A stretch of 64,000 bases of DNA, from the NCBI RefSeq assembly GCF_002109325.1, contig NZ_CP015348.1, positions 1,584,501 to 1,648,500 of the forward strand, in the 5' to 3' direction. Within the stretch, counting starts at the first letter, position 1. The number at the start of each line of letters is the position of its first letter. The DNA comes from Sporosarcina ureae (lineage in GTDB: Bacteria; Bacillota; Bacilli; Bacillales_A; Planococcaceae). Below, piece after piece: positions 33,106-42,733 of the stretch. Under the pieces are notes generated by a model, which saw nothing but the letters and a program-made list of their open reading frames with translations, was not told the origin of the DNA and did not search any database. A program made the translations under genes and the position numbers.

Positions 33106-33696
33106 TTAGAGTTGCTGTAATTCTTTCATAGTATGTCCACGATTTTCCCACAATCTAGTAGTGTCTGCTACTTCGACAATCGCAGGGATATAACGCTCAG
33201 ATTTTTTGATAGGCAGTTCTAGACCAGCTATAAACAAGGATAGTTCCATCATGAAGTCGCCGCCACTTACTTGCAGATTATATACTAGTTCAGAGACTTC
33301 TTCATCGACATCCAATTGATCACCGAAGTCCTCTTTCAACATATTCTTTACCAGTAATTGCTCGGGAGTTTCTTGAAAATACTCTTCGTCAATGTAACAT
33401 AGCAGTTCTTCTTTTCCCGGTACATAATATGGCTTTTCAGCTGCACTTAGTTTTAGATTTTCCTTTTCATCTTCTTCGCTTGTCGCCTCAGCTACAAATT
33501 CATTTGATTGAATATAGACGAAACTCTCCTCAAGTTTTTGTTTCATTTGCGTAGATTGCAAAAGACTTTCCACTTCATTCAATGAAATACTTTCTTCATT
33601 TTGATTATTGTAGATTTCAATAACTTTTTCAACAGGCACAATCCCATATAGATTTGTACACGACACGATATACTTCATTACCAATTCTTCATTCAT
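33106..33696 (-). CDS. Uncharacterised acidic helical protein
   Basis: A 196-residue cytoplasmic protein that I do not recognise with confidence. It is strongly acidic and helical, and opens MKYIVSCTNLYGIVPVEKVIEIYNNQN. That pattern is seen in the N-terminal helical part of some Firmicute proteins that carry SEC-C zinc motifs, but no Cys cluster is present here. The ATG at 33696 lies 10 bases from AAAGG; a GTG at 33705 overlaps that site. No operon partner. Confidence 0.7.
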   Translation of the reverse strand: MNEELVMKYIVSCTNLYGIVPVEKVIEIYNNQNEESISLNEVESLLQSTQMKQKLEESFVYIQSNEFVAEATSEEDEKENLKLSAAEKPYYVPGKEELLCYIDEEYFQETPEQLLVKNMLKEDFGDQLDVDEEVSELVYNLQVSGGDFMMELSLFIAGLELPIKKSERYIPAIVEVADTTRLWENRGHTMKELQQL

Positions 33697-33852
33697 TGTA
33701 TACACACCTTTCCCTGGCCCAGATAAATTTCCTATGTACTCTTTCTGTATTGTATCAAAACTATTGTCTATTGTTCAAAACGAGAACTATTTTGATCATT
33801 CATGAAGATGCCATAATATACTATAGCAACTAGAAAATTCAGGAGGAATGGT

Positions 33853-35292
33853 ATGGGTGCTATAAATGGCAATGATTTTGTACGCAGAATGAATGCGCAG
33901 AACGCGGAAATTTGGCTCGATGGGCAACAATTGAAAGGACCTATCTCTGAACATCCAGCTTTTAAGGGGCTTATAGAAACAAAGGCTTCTCTATATGATT
34001 TACAACTGTCACCTTCACATAGATCTCTCATGACATATGCTTCGCCAGTCACAAATGAGCGAATTGGACTTTCTTACTTACAACCTAAAACCAAAACCGA
34101 TTTGCAAAATCGCAGAATCATGACAGAAGAATGGGCAAGACTTTCTTGCGGCTTGCTTGGTAGAAGTCCCGATTACCTCAATACGGTGATCATGAGCTTT
34201 GCCTCATCTTCCCCTCACTTGCTCGGTAAGGAAAACTGCTTTCCAGAACATATTCAAGCGCTGTATGAACGAGCGCGAGAAGAGGACCTATCTTTTACTC
34301 ATACCTTCATTACGCCACAGGTCAATCGATCTCAGAGTGCTTTTAATATGTCAGATGAACCTGTCTCAGCAAGGATTATTAAAAAGACGTCTGAAGGACT
34401 CATCATTAAAGGAGCTAAGCTACTTGCAACTCAGGGTGGCGTGACGGATGAAGTACTGGTATTCAGCACACCTTCTTTTCTTGGAGATCCTGATGAAGCT
34501 TTCGCCTTTTCCATTCCTTCCGGTACAAAAGGTTTGCGTTTTCTTTGCAGGGAATCATTTGTCGGTGGGGATTCTACATTCAATTACCCACTTAGTTCGC
34601 GTTTTGAAGAGATGGATTCTGTAGTTATTTTCGATAATGTTCTGGTCCCATGGGAGCGTGTATTCTTTCATCACAACCCGGAAGTAGCTTCAGAATTTTT
34701 TTCAAAGAGTTCATTCCATCCGTTTGCCACGCATCAAGTCATTACGAGACAGATTGTCAAAACGGAGTTCATGCTGAATTTGGCAGAGCAGCTCGTCCAA
34801 ACCATTAATATAGCAGAATATCTCCACATTCAAGAAAAGCTATCTGAAATAATTATTGGGCTCGAAACGATGAAAGCATTGCGAGATAAATCGGAAGCCG
34901 ATGCTGCACTCGATCAATGGGGATATATGTGTCCCAGTGCAATACCGCTTCAAGTAGCAAGCAATATTTTCCCGAAAGTCTACCCGCGTTTCAGTGAGAT
35001 CATTCAGCTAATCGGAGCAAGTGGGATGATTGCTTTACCTACCGATAAGGATTTTCATTCCGCTATTCAGCCTGATCTCGAAAAGTATCTACAAGGAGCT
35101 ACAAAAACTGCGGTTGAACGTGTACAACTGTTTCGTCTAGCTTGGGATTTGACGATGAGTTCGTTCGGCACACGACAAACACAATACGAACGGTATTTCT
35201 TTGGTGATCCCGTTCGCTTATCTGGTCACCTGTATCGATCCTATCCGAAAGATGCGGGACAGGAAATGATACGTCGTTTACTTTCAGATTAA
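33853..35292 (+). CDS. FADH2-dependent aromatic hydroxylase, HpaB/YoaI family
   Basis: A 479-residue protein of the 4-hydroxyphenylacetate 3-monooxygenase oxygenase-component family. It has the N-terminal ISEHPAFKG block, the central ARIIKKTSEGLIIKGAKLLAT strand pair (read in pieces), FDNVLVPWERVF and a C-terminal helical bundle with IQLIGASGMIALP. The flavin comes from a separate reductase, none of which is adjacent; the nfrA-like gene at 4149 could provide one, but that is a guess. AGGAGGAA precedes the ATG by about 6 bases. Confidence 0.85.
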   Translation: MGAINGNDFVRRMNAQNAEIWLDGQQLKGPISEHPAFKGLIETKASLYDLQLSPSHRSLMTYASPVTNERIGLSYLQPKTKTDLQNRRIMTEEWARLSCGLLGRSPDYLNTVIMSFASSSPHLLGKENCFPEHIQALYERAREEDLSFTHTFITPQVNRSQSAFNMSDEPVSARIIKKTSEGLIIKGAKLLATQGGVTDEVLVFSTPSFLGDPDEAFAFSIPSGTKGLRFLCRESFVGGDSTFNYPLSSRFEEMDSVVIFDNVLVPWERVFFHHNPEVASEFFSKSSFHPFATHQVITRQIVKTEFMLNLAEQLVQTINIAEYLHIQEKLSEIIIGLETMKALRDKSEADAALDQWGYMCPSAIPLQVASNIFPKVYPRFSEIIQLIGASGMIALPTDKDFHSAIQPDLEKYLQGATKTAVERVQLFRLAWDLTMSSFGTRQTQYERYFFGDPVRLSGHLYRSYPKDAGQEMIRRLLSD

Positions 35293-35411
35293 ATAAGATT
35301 CGGTTAATTAGGCATAGTTATTTCCATGTACACCATCCGCCACGCATATCTATCACAAGCGATATGCCAACGACATCTTGATCCACAATTTCTTTTATCA
35401 AAAAGACCCTG

Positions 35412-35464
35412 AATAAATCAACGCCCCTACGCCAGAATATATGGTATAGGGGCATTGATTTATT
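35412..35464. terminator. Long hairpin between convergent genes
   Basis: AATAAATCAACGCCCCTACGCC pairs almost fully with the segment at 35443-35464. U-tracts are poor on both sides, so its strength is uncertain. It overlaps the yqzG-like stop codon. Confidence 0.6.
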
Positions 35465-35795
35465 TAACAGGTATTTCTTGAAAGTCAATGCGAATAAATT
35501 TACCTGTTTCAGCTGAATAGGTGACTGTCACGATCACACCGAATTCTCGATCGTCTTCTTTTAACCAAAGTTGAAACTTCTCCACACTCGTGACTTTCTT
35601 TGAGTTGGTAGCGATATGCAAATAATCCTTGATCTCTGCCTGGGGATACTTGAGCATCGTTTGCTTGATAGCAAGCCTTGACCATTTCGCATATGCCGGC
35701 ACTTCCACTTTACTTAGTGTAGTAATTGGCGCATCCCTAATGCCCGACCCACTTGTCAATAAAACTCCAAGTGCTAAACCTATTTTTGCAAAAAT
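35460..35795 (-). CDS. Secreted DUF3889 protein, YqzG-like
   Basis: A small exported protein matching B. subtilis YqzG: PAYAKWSRLAIKQTMLKYPQ, EIKDYLHI, EKFQLWLKEDDREFGVIV. A short signal peptide ends at about residue 22. An excellent AAGGAGGTG lies 6 to 8 bases before an in-frame ATT (35793-35795). The only in-frame ATG (35820-35822) is upstream of that site and has no ribosome site of its own. I therefore predict an AUU start giving 111 residues; ATG 35822 is the fallback (120 residues). The function is unknown. Confidence 0.7.
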   Translation of the reverse strand: MFAKIGLALGVLLTSGSGIRDAPITTLSKVEVPAYAKWSRLAIKQTMLKYPQAEIKDYLHIATNSKKVTSVEKFQLWLKEDDREFGVIVTVTYSAETGKFIRIDFQEIPVK

Positions 35796-35851
35796 GGCGC
35801 ACACCTCCTTCAAGAATAGCATGCGCTGTTTACAACTTTTCGATTCTAAAT

Positions 35852-35887
35852 AAAAAAACATCCAACCGAAATAGTTGGACGTTTTTT
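35852..35887 (-). terminator. Intrinsic terminator of tenA
   Basis: Minus-strand stem GTCCAAC with GTTGGAT, flanked by seven T (35852-35858). Confidence 0.85.
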
Positions 35888-35892
35888 GTAGA

Positions 35893-36588
35893 TTAATTTG
35901 TCATCGATTGCTCTTTTTTTACACCGGGCCACATTTGTTTCGTATAAGCCATATCCCAGAACATATACTCATAACGAGTCGTATTAAGGAAGATTTCTTC
36001 TAACCTCACTAATTCTGATTCAGGCTTTCCTTTTGCAGTTTCGTCCATTAATTCTAAGCACCAAGTAGCTAACTCGCCAAAGTCTTCCGATGAATACATG
36101 CGAACCCAGTCACCGTACAACGGATGATCCAACGCACCAGGCAACTCAGCAAGCTCTTTGCCGATCTCCCAATAGCTCCACGCACACGGCAATAATGCAG
36201 CGACGACTTCCGCCAAAGAACCATTTTGACTAACATGCAGCATATAGTGCGTATAGGCAAGGACAATTGGAGATGGTTCGGCATTCTCAAGCTCTTCTTC
36301 AGTAATACCAAAGCGGGCTGCATATTGTCGATGAAGATCCATTTCTGTGTTTAGTGTACCGTTAAGTAACGCAGCAAATTTCCCCATCATCTCGACATCG
36401 GTCGCTTTCATTGTGCCTATAGCAAATACTTTCGCATAATCAATTAAATACAAATAGTCTTGCACCATATAAAATCGAAACTTCTCCTGATCCAACGTAC
36501 CATTTCCAATCTCTTGTACAAATGGATGACTATGATTCTGTCTCCAAATCGGTAATGTCTTCTCTAATAAACGCTCAGTGAACTTCAT
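35893..36588 (-). CDS. tenA: Aminopyrimidine aminohydrolase / thiaminase II TenA
   Basis: A 231-residue helical enzyme that salvages degraded thiamine pyrimidine (deaminates aminomethyl-HMP) or cleaves thiamine. The catalytic Cys is C135 in LLPCAWSYWEIG, and the C-terminal MFWDMAY fits the family. The start at ATG 36588 lies 9 bases after AAGGGGAG; the open frame extends 13 codons further without support. It is controlled by the TPP riboswitch and terminator immediately upstream, and is a single-gene transcript. Confidence 0.95.
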   Translation of the reverse strand: MKFTERLLEKTLPIWRQNHSHPFVQEIGNGTLDQEKFRFYMVQDYLYLIDYAKVFAIGTMKATDVEMMGKFAALLNGTLNTEMDLHRQYAARFGITEEELENAEPSPIVLAYTHYMLHVSQNGSLAEVVAALLPCAWSYWEIGKELAELPGALDHPLYGDWVRMYSSEDFGELATWCLELMDETAKGKPESELVRLEEIFLNTTRYEYMFWDMAYTKQMWPGVKKEQSMTN

Positions 36589-36616
36589 GTATATTCTCCC
36601 CTTTTTCGTAGTAAAT

Positions 36617-36832
36617 GAAAAAACCACTTCTTGACCAGAAGTGGCGGAGAGACGTCACTGAGCCCCAAAAAGAAGCTACGTAACATCTGCACCACTTCCT
36701 TACGCCGGTATGAACCGGATCAAGTTAAAGGGTTAAAGCAATATGCTTCTCTCAGCTCCACAGAGCACCCCTAGCGGTAACGACTATTTCATTTGTATAT
36801 CCATTGTAGGCATATCTTGTCAGAAAGGTCAA
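36617..36832 (-). promoter_or_regulatory. TPP riboswitch with promoter and terminator controlling tenA
   Basis: On the minus strand: -35 TTGACC (36827-36832), 18-base spacer, -10 TACAAT (36803-36808). The aptamer (about 36690-36780) has the thi-box landmarks AGGGGTGC, CTGAGA, ACCCTTTAACTTGATCCGG and GGCGTAAGGAAGTGG. An intrinsic terminator (36624-36644, T-run 36618-36623) has stem arm CCACTTCTG. That arm could alternatively pair with the aptamer's GGAAGTGG, giving a TPP-off transcriptional switch. Confidence 0.95.
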
Positions 36833-36887
36833 ACAAATTGAGATTGCACTCTGTCTCAAGTACAAAACAGTCACGCAGTTTCATTTT

Positions 36888-37325
36888 TTATTCTAGATGT
36901 TCTTTTAGCTTTTTCTGAACATCTTCTTCAATTTTCTTTACGCGCTCATCTTTTAGTTTACGTCTTGGTTTAGGATGAAACCATTCGATTTCGCCATTAA
37001 TAAATGTCCCTTTAAACTCCTCGCCTTGGATCTTCAATTTAAATAACTGAAGTGGACGGGTTTGATTTCTGCTAAGGGAACGTTCGATTTCAATATCATC
37101 TGCTTCATTTCTAATTCCTTGCTCAGACAACAGTTCTAACACTTTGTCCTCTATGGCAATAACTTCTTCTTCGCCGACATCTTGCTTGGGATGTGGATGA
37201 AGCCACTGGATTTCACCTTCATGATAGTCACCTTTATACTTACGTCCTTCTAATATGAGCTTAAACTGAATTCGCTCGTACGGCCTGTCTTCAAAAACTT
37301 TTTCCGCTTCAAAGTCATCAACCAC
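36888..37325 (-). CDS. Small protein with two tandem copies of one domain
   Basis: A 145-residue cytoplasmic protein with no family I can name. Two repeats of about 65 residues are visible. Each has an RP(Y/L)-hydrophobic strand, F-K-L, a G-x-x-(Y/F)-K-G turn, a G-E-I-(Q/E)-W-(L/F)-H-P-(H/K)-P signature, then a charged helix. The signature is at about residues 38-47 and 115-124. No Cys. The start GTG 37325 lies 8 bases after GGAGG; an upstream TTG overlaps that site. No terminator is evident downstream. Confidence 0.7.
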   Translation of the reverse strand: MVDDFEAEKVFEDRPYERIQFKLILEGRKYKGDYHEGEIQWLHPHPKQDVGEEEVIAIEDKVLELLSEQGIRNEADDIEIERSLSRNQTRPLQLFKLKIQGEEFKGTFINGEIEWFHPKPRRKLKDERVKKIEEDVQKKLKEHLE

Positions 37326-37340
37326 AGGAAACACCTCCAA

Positions 37341-37702
37341 AATAGTATGAAGTCTCTTTTTATAGAATAGGCTATCTTACTTCATCCATCGCTACTAATT
37401 CAAGCGATCTAGCCTAAAGTTTAATTTCTCTAACATTCCTGCCCACTTATATTTTTCTCTTCTCATTACAAATGATATTCGAATATATCTCAGGAATTGG
37501 TGATTGTCAAATCAATTAACGATATTACCTATTATGTGTAGTTAGGAAGTAGAGTAAGGTTTCGACCTTATACTTTATAGTGCATATATATAATGATACC
37601 CAAAATTCCATATTTCAATCATTTGAAATATGGTCTTTAATACTTCCACTATTTGATAAACTTCAGCGTAGCAACTATAAATATAGCTTTACTTCAATTG
37701 GT
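37341..37702. other. Gene-free interval with an orphan hairpin
   Basis: No credible open frame. The only structure is a perfect 11-bp inverted repeat with a TCAT loop at 37608-37633 (CCATATTTCAA with TTGAAATATGG), not followed by a T-run on either strand. The right part is AT-rich and would hold the upstream signals of the duplicated-domain gene only near 37340-37450. Confidence 0.6.
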
Positions 37703-37734
37703 AAAAAACCCGACAACTCTTTTGAATTGTCGGG
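37703..37734 (-). terminator. Intrinsic terminator of the urease operon
   Basis: Minus-strand ACCCGACAA with TTGTCGGGT and six T (37703-37708), immediately after the ureD stop. Confidence 0.9.
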
Positions 37735-37740
37735 TAGGTC

Positions 37741-38565
37741 CTAGTACTTCCGTAAAAAACTTGGTTTCGTTTGATACCATTCGTCGCTAATTATATGGTG
37801 ACAGACTGAAATAATTCGCTCTATAACCTGTGTATAGTTTGCTAATATGCGAATCGTGAAGCCGGGAACAGCAAGCTTGGATAATCCAAATGCAAACTCC
37901 CCATCTTCTCGTTGAATCGCCTCATACAATCGATCCAATAGAGCATCACTCGTTTTTTCACCAACGACAATTAACGAACCTAAATGTGTGTATCCTTCCA
38001 TAAAGCCTAACGCATTCATATCTTGTGATGCCGGATGGAGTTTAATATGGTCAAAAGCAACAAGCTGATCATCCATATAAATCTCTGTTTTCAAACGAAG
38101 CATGTCGTAACTGAATTTCTCACCATCCGGCGACCAGCCGGGAGTCAATATATCGGAATACAGCAAGGTCGCCCCTTTTTCCATATATATACTATTTTTC
38201 TGATAACAACTAGCATCTTTGTATGCAATCAGTGCATCCGGTAAGTACTCTAGATAACTGTCTTTTTTCATACGAAAAATCGTCTCTTGGTACGCTGGCT
38301 TGGTTGGTGTTCTATATACTTTCGTCGACGACTGAGTCGTTAGCGTCAGCATCGCCCCTTCACCAAGCGTGACTTTCATTTGATACCGATCTCCATCTAA
38401 ATAGCCACCGCCAGGATTCAATAAATAATAGCATGGATAACTGTTCTTATTGAAATAGACAGGACGCATCACTTTAAATGCGCCTTGGAAGTAGACAGTT
38501 TTCGCCACGGAGCGGCCTAGCCGATTTTCCATGACGAGGTCAAGAACGCCTGTCCATTCAGACAT
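37741..38565 (-). CDS. ureD: Urease accessory protein UreD
   Basis: A 274-residue chaperone that binds apo-urease and receives UreF-UreG for nickel delivery. It has [26 protein letters not shown] and [12 protein letters not shown], all UreD/UreH hallmarks. It is last in ureABCEFGD and overlaps ureG by 8 bases. Confidence 0.95.
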   Translation of the reverse strand: MSEWTGVLDLVMENRLGRSVAKTVYFQGAFKVMRPVYFNKNSYPCYYLLNPGGGYLDGDRYQMKVTLGEGAMLTLTTQSSTKVYRTPTKPAYQETIFRMKKDSYLEYLPDALIAYKDASCYQKNSIYMEKGATLLYSDILTPGWSPDGEKFSYDMLRLKTEIYMDDQLVAFDHIKLHPASQDMNALGFMEGYTHLGSLIVVGEKTSDALLDRLYEAIQREDGEFAFGLSKLAVPGFTIRILANYTQVIERIISVCHHIISDEWYQTKPSFLRKY

Positions 38566-39178
38566 CTTGTCCTAGTCCTTTTAATAAAGCATGTTTTCTG
38601 ACCCACTCTACCACTTCATCTAGTCCTTGATCGTCTTTTAAATTGGTGAAAAAGAACGGTTTCTTTCCTCTAAATATCTTTGTGTCAGATTCCATTACCT
38701 CAAGTCTTGCGCCGACATATGGGGCTAAGTCTGTTTTATTAATAATAAATAAATCAGACTTAATCATTCCTTGCCCACCTTTACGTGGGATTTTTTCACC
38801 TTGCGCCACGTCAATTATATAAATGGAAAAGTCAACGAGTTCCGGACTGAATGTGGCTGCTAGGTTATCCCCGCCACTTTCTACAAAAATCAGCTCAACA
38901 TCGGGATGTTTTTCCTTCAATTCATTAATTGCCGCGAAGTTCATCGATGCATCTTCACGAATTGCCGTATGTGGACAACCTCCTGTTTCTACTCCGACAA
39001 TGCGGTCTTCTGGAAGAATACCGTTCGCAACTAAAAACTTGGCATCTTCTTTCGTATATATATCATTAGTAATAACCGCCATACTTACTTCGCCCTCTAA
39101 AGCGCGTGTAATCTTTTCGACCAGCATAGTTTTTCCTGCACCAACTGGTCCGCCAACACCTATTTTAATTGGTCCCAT
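38558..39178 (-). CDS. ureG: Urease accessory GTPase UreG
   Basis: A 206-residue SIMIBI GTPase that powers nickel insertion. P-loop GGPVGAGKT, the nickel-binding Cys-Pro-His motif ([11 protein letters not shown]), [17 protein letters not shown] and [11 protein letters not shown] are intact. The start at ATG 39178 (MGPIKIG) matches the family; an open frame extends 38 codons further into ureF. Confidence 0.96.
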   Translation of the reverse strand: MGPIKIGVGGPVGAGKTMLVEKITRALEGEVSMAVITNDIYTKEDAKFLVANGILPEDRIVGVETGGCPHTAIREDASMNFAAINELKEKHPDVELIFVESGGDNLAATFSPELVDFSIYIIDVAQGEKIPRKGGQGMIKSDLFIINKTDLAPYVGARLEVMESDTKIFRGKKPFFFTNLKDDQGLDEVVEWVRKHALLKGLGQDV

Positions 39179-39215
39179 TCTAAGCACATCCTTAATATCA
39201 ATTTCATTGCGTTCA

Positions 39216-39902
39216 TTATGAACTAAAAATACGTATGCCAACACGTTCGTGCTGCATTTGTGAAAGCTCGAGTCCTGGAGATACGATACCAAACTCTTCT
39301 TGATCTAACTCCATTATTTTGTCTGTTGTTTGTTGAAGTTGTTGTTGAAACGTGTATATAATCTTCTGTCCAGCAGTTTGTCCAAGCGGGATAGCCCGCA
39401 CGGCATTTTGCACAAGACTAACAACCGTCGAGTATAAATAATATAGAATTGTTGTATTCTTTTCGACTTGAAGGTGATGTCCAATCATTGTAAATACAAT
39501 AGCCGGATGGCCAAAAGCTTCTTTGTCCTGAATTTTCTGCGCGTAAATAGATAACATCGGTATATTGTAAATGGATTTTGCAATGTCTAACATCCGATCT
39601 CCCATGCGCTGAGTACCATCACGTGATTCGCGGGCGAGATTCTGCACAGTCAATATGCGATCCAATTCCCAAATCTTATCAAAATCTTCCTTATCCAATG
39701 CATCATAAACAAGTCTTACAGCCAAGCCGTCTGCATAAGCAAGTTGTTCATGCACATAGACATGTAGCCATTCGGAAAACGTATTGGCGTCTGTAACCTT
39801 GTCCTTCTGAATATATGTCTCCAGTCCGAATGATTGGCTAAAAGAGCCGATCGGGAAACTGGAATCGCATAGCTGCAGCAAGGATAGTGCATGATTAGTC
39901 AT
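39216..39902 (-). CDS. ureF: Urease accessory protein UreF
   Basis: A 228-residue all-helical protein that bridges UreD and UreG and gates GTP hydrolysis. It opens [21 protein letters not shown], a UreF signature, and ends with a basic RVGIRIFSS. It overlaps the ureE stop by 8 bases. Confidence 0.95.
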   Translation of the reverse strand: MTNHALSLLQLCDSSFPIGSFSQSFGLETYIQKDKVTDANTFSEWLHVYVHEQLAYADGLAVRLVYDALDKEDFDKIWELDRILTVQNLARESRDGTQRMGDRMLDIAKSIYNIPMLSIYAQKIQDKEAFGHPAIVFTMIGHHLQVEKNTTILYYLYSTVVSLVQNAVRAIPLGQTAGQKIIYTFQQQLQQTTDKIMELDQEEFGIVSPGLELSQMQHERVGIRIFSS

Positions 39903-40350
39903 GGCTATGTCCGATATGACGGAAAGCCTTGGCTACTTTTCGTTCTTCTCGCTTAAATGGAATACCCATTTCTTTCAACAAATCCTCAACTAAATAATCA
40001 TATTGCACGAGCATATCTTCATCCTCAAACTGCGCAGGCAAATGTCGATTGCCTAGCTGATGAGCAATCGTCCCCATTTCAAGCATCGTGCGTGGGCTAA
40101 TAATAATTAAATCATCTGAAAGCACATCAATCAGAATGATATTCTTATCATCCATAAACAGAATATCTCCCGCTTCTAAATCACGTGGGTTTTTTAATCG
40201 AATGCCAATTTCACGTCCATGATCAGTTTCCACGCGTTGAATTCTTTTCATTAAGTGTGCACTTTCTAAGTACACTTTCTCTTTATGACGGCTTTCATAC
40301 TCACTTGGATCTAAATCCCTAACATTCATTAAAACTTTTTCTACAATCAT
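39895..40350 (-). CDS. ureE: Urease nickel metallochaperone UreE
   Basis: A 151-residue nickel carrier. The N-terminal domain has the LRS-type [21 protein letters not shown] block (read in pieces), and the C-terminal metal domain has the interface histidine in [13 protein letters not shown]. The tail HIGHSHD is short, so storage of many nickel ions is unlikely. The start ATG 40350 lies 6 bases after GAGGTG; the upstream GTG overlaps that site. Confidence 0.94.
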   Translation of the reverse strand: MIVEKVLMNVRDLDPSEYESRHKEKVYLESAHLMKRIQRVETDHGREIGIRLKNPRDLEAGDILFMDDKNIILIDVLSDDLIIISPRTMLEMGTIAHQLGNRHLPAQFEDEDMLVQYDYLVEDLLKEMGIPFKREERKVAKAFRHIGHSHD

Positions 40351-40360
40351 TTTCTTCACC

Positions 40361-42079
40361 TCAGAATAAGAAATAGCGTTGCCCCATTGGCACTACGTCA
40401 ATCGGATCGCATGTAATCAGTTTTCCATCAATTTTCACTTCGTACGTTTGTGGATCCACATCAATATGTGGTGTCGCTGTATTTAACTTCATATCTTTTT
40501 TCGTCAGATTGCGTATATTACGGACAGGCAGCACTACTTTATCAAGTCCTAGCTTCTCTTTTATTCCTTGATCATAGGCAATTTGCGAAACAAACGTAAT
40601 GGAACTTTGAGACAATGCCTTACCGAGCGTTGCATACATCGGACGATAAATCATCGGCTGCGGTGTCGGAATCGTTGCATTGGCATCACCCATTAAGCTA
40701 TAGACTGCCATACCACTTTTCAAAATCATTTCCGGTTTAACCCCAAAGAATTTCGGATCCCATAGTACAAGATCGGCCATTTTTCCAACTTCAATTGAAC
40801 CGATATATTCCGATATACCATGAGCAATGGCTGGATTAATCGTATATTTAGCGACATAGCGCTTTACTCGATTATTATCTGAATGCTCACTATCGCCTTC
40901 CATAACTCCAAGTTGCTTTTTCATTTTGTGAGCTACTTGCCATGTACGAAGTGCAACTTCACCGATACGGCCCATTGCCTGAGAATCGGAGCTTGTCATA
41001 CTAAAGACACCTAAGTCTTGTAAGACATCTTCTGCTGCAATCGTTTCATTGCGAATGCGTGAATCTGCAAATGCGATATCTTCAGGCACTGAAGGGTTTA
41101 AGTTATGAGCAACCATTACCATATCCAAATGCTCGTCAATTGTGTTAATCGTATACGGCAATGTCGGATTCGTAGAAGCAGGCAACACATTCATCATACC
41201 AGCAGATTTAATTAAATCTGGAGCGTGTCCGCCACCCGCACCTTCTGTATGGTACATATGGATACCGCGACCATCAATCGCCTTGATCGTATCTTCAAAA
41301 AATCCGGATTCGTTTAATGTATCCGCGTGAAGAGCGACTTGCACGTCATATTCATCCGCAATCCGTAATGCATGATCGAGAACGGACGGTGTCGCACCCC
41401 AATCTTCATGAACTTTCAAACCAATTGCACCTGCAATTATTTGTTCCGCTAAAGGAGCTCCCGCTGCTGCATGCCCTTTACCCGTTAAACCAATATTGAT
41501 CGGTTGTCCATCCAAAGCTTTCAACATAGAATGAAGATGCCAAGCACCCGGTGTGGCTGTCGTAGCCCGAGAACCATCTCCAGGCCCAGCTCCACCGCCG
41601 ATCAGCGTCGTTGTCCCTGCAGTGAGCGCTACGTCTACTTGTGCTGGATTAATGAAATGCACGTGCGTATCAATTGCACCCGCAGTAATGATCTTACCCT
41701 CTCCCGAAATAACTTCAGTGGAAGTTCCAATAATAATGTCTACTTTGTCTTGTACAAGTGGGTTACCCGCCTTACCGATACCTGAAATTTTACCGTCTCG
41801 AATTGCTAGATCCGCTTTATATATTCCTGTGTAATCGAGCACAACCACATTTGTTATGACTGTATCCGGTACCCGTTCATCTTCTTCGCGCGTAATGAAA
41901 GGATGTTGTCCCATTCCATCACGAATAACTTTACCGCCACCGAACACAACTTCTTCTCCATATTTCGTATAATCTTTTTCAATTTGGATGAACAAATCTG
42001 TATCTGCTAGTCGGACAGAGTCTCCGGTTGTCGGTCCATACATTTGAGCATATTGCTCTCTATCCATTTTAAAACTCAT
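40361..42079 (-). CDS. ureC: Urease alpha subunit UreC
   Basis: The 572-residue catalytic subunit hydrolyses urea to ammonia and carbamate. Nickel ligands are H139 and H141 (THVHF), carbamylated K222 (LKVHEDWG), H251, H277 and D365 (SSDSQ). The mobile flap reads [10 protein letters not shown]: the catalytic-base His (H325) is kept, but the flap Cys found in most bacterial ureases (Cys322 of S. pasteurii, Cys319 of K. aerogenes) is Ala at 324 (codon GCT, 41108-41110). All other active-site residues seem normal. It overlaps ureB by 4 bases. Confidence 0.97.
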   Translation of the reverse strand: MSFKMDREQYAQMYGPTTGDSVRLADTDLFIQIEKDYTKYGEEVVFGGGKVIRDGMGQHPFITREEDERVPDTVITNVVVLDYTGIYKADLAIRDGKISGIGKAGNPLVQDKVDIIIGTSTEVISGEGKIITAGAIDTHVHFINPAQVDVALTAGTTTLIGGGAGPGDGSRATTATPGAWHLHSMLKALDGQPINIGLTGKGHAAAGAPLAEQIIAGAIGLKVHEDWGATPSVLDHALRIADEYDVQVALHADTLNESGFFEDTIKAIDGRGIHMYHTEGAGGGHAPDLIKSAGMMNVLPASTNPTLPYTINTIDEHLDMVMVAHNLNPSVPEDIAFADSRIRNETIAAEDVLQDLGVFSMTSSDSQAMGRIGEVALRTWQVAHKMKKQLGVMEGDSEHSDNNRVKRYVAKYTINPAIAHGISEYIGSIEVGKMADLVLWDPKFFGVKPEMILKSGMAVYSLMGDANATIPTPQPMIYRPMYATLGKALSQSSITFVSQIAYDQGIKEKLGLDKVVLPVRNIRNLTKKDMKLNTATPHIDVDPQTYEVKIDGKLITCDPIDVVPMGQRYFLF

Positions 42080-42399
42080 TTTGCATTCCCGCCTTCCAAT
42101 GCTCCGTCTACTTTATTATGGAATCCATAAACTTTTCTTTCTCCAGCATAGTCAATTAGCTGCACTTCTTTCTCATCACCTGGTTCAAAACGAACAGCAG
42201 CGCCTGCGGGTATATTGAGACGTTTACCGTATGTCACTTCCCGATCAAACTTTAATGCATTATTCACTTCATAAAAATGGTAATGGGAACCGATTTGAAT
42301 AGGTCTGTCGCCATGATTAATAACTTGCACATGTATACTTTCAGCACCTGCATTACAAATGATCGGTTCTTCTTTTAAAAAATATTCGCCTGGTATCAT
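42076..42399 (-). CDS. ureB: Urease beta subunit UreB
   Basis: A 107-residue structural subunit with [33 protein letters not shown] and [16 protein letters not shown]. Separate ureA and ureB genes are the usual arrangement outside Helicobacter. Confidence 0.96.
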   Translation of the reverse strand: MIPGEYFLKEEPIICNAGAESIHVQVINHGDRPIQIGSHYHFYEVNNALKFDREVTYGKRLNIPAGAAVRFEPGDEKEVQLIDYAGERKVYGFHNKVDGALEGGNAK

Positions 42400-42430
42400 C
42401 GTTACGTCCCCTTTCCTATTTATACATCTT

Positions 42431-42733
42431 TTATCTGATTGGATTATGCACTGTGACTAACTTCGTCCCATCAGGGAACGTTGCTTCTACTTGAATATCA
42501 TCAATCATTTCTGGAATACCATCCATTACATCTTCACGAGATAAAATCGTCGCGCCATAAGCCATGAGTTCTGCAACTGTTTTGCCGTCTCTGGCGCCTT
42601 CCAATACCTCATATGTAATAAGAGCCATAGCTTCTGGGTGATTCAATTTAAGTCCCCGATCCTTTCGTCTTCTGGCAAGATCTGCCGCAACAACGATCAT
42701 TAACTTATCAATTTCACGCGGTAGTAATCGCAT
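42431..42733 (-). CDS. ureA: Urease gamma subunit UreA
   Basis: A 100-residue structural subunit with [33 protein letters not shown] (read in pieces) and ending [12 protein letters not shown]. First gene of the operon; AGGAGG lies 7 bases before the ATG. No nickel permease or urea channel gene adjoins it. Confidence 0.96.
   Translation of the reverse strand: MRLLPREIDKLMIVVAADLARRRKDRGLKLNHPEAMALITYEVLEGARDGKTVAELMAYGATILSREDVMDGIPEMIDDIQVEATFPDGTKLVTVHNPIR

Noticed and set aside
41553..41834. Open frames opposite ureC and other conserved genes
   Set aside because: They lack ribosome sites, have biased composition typical of the antisense of coding DNA, and overlap genes of certain identity.
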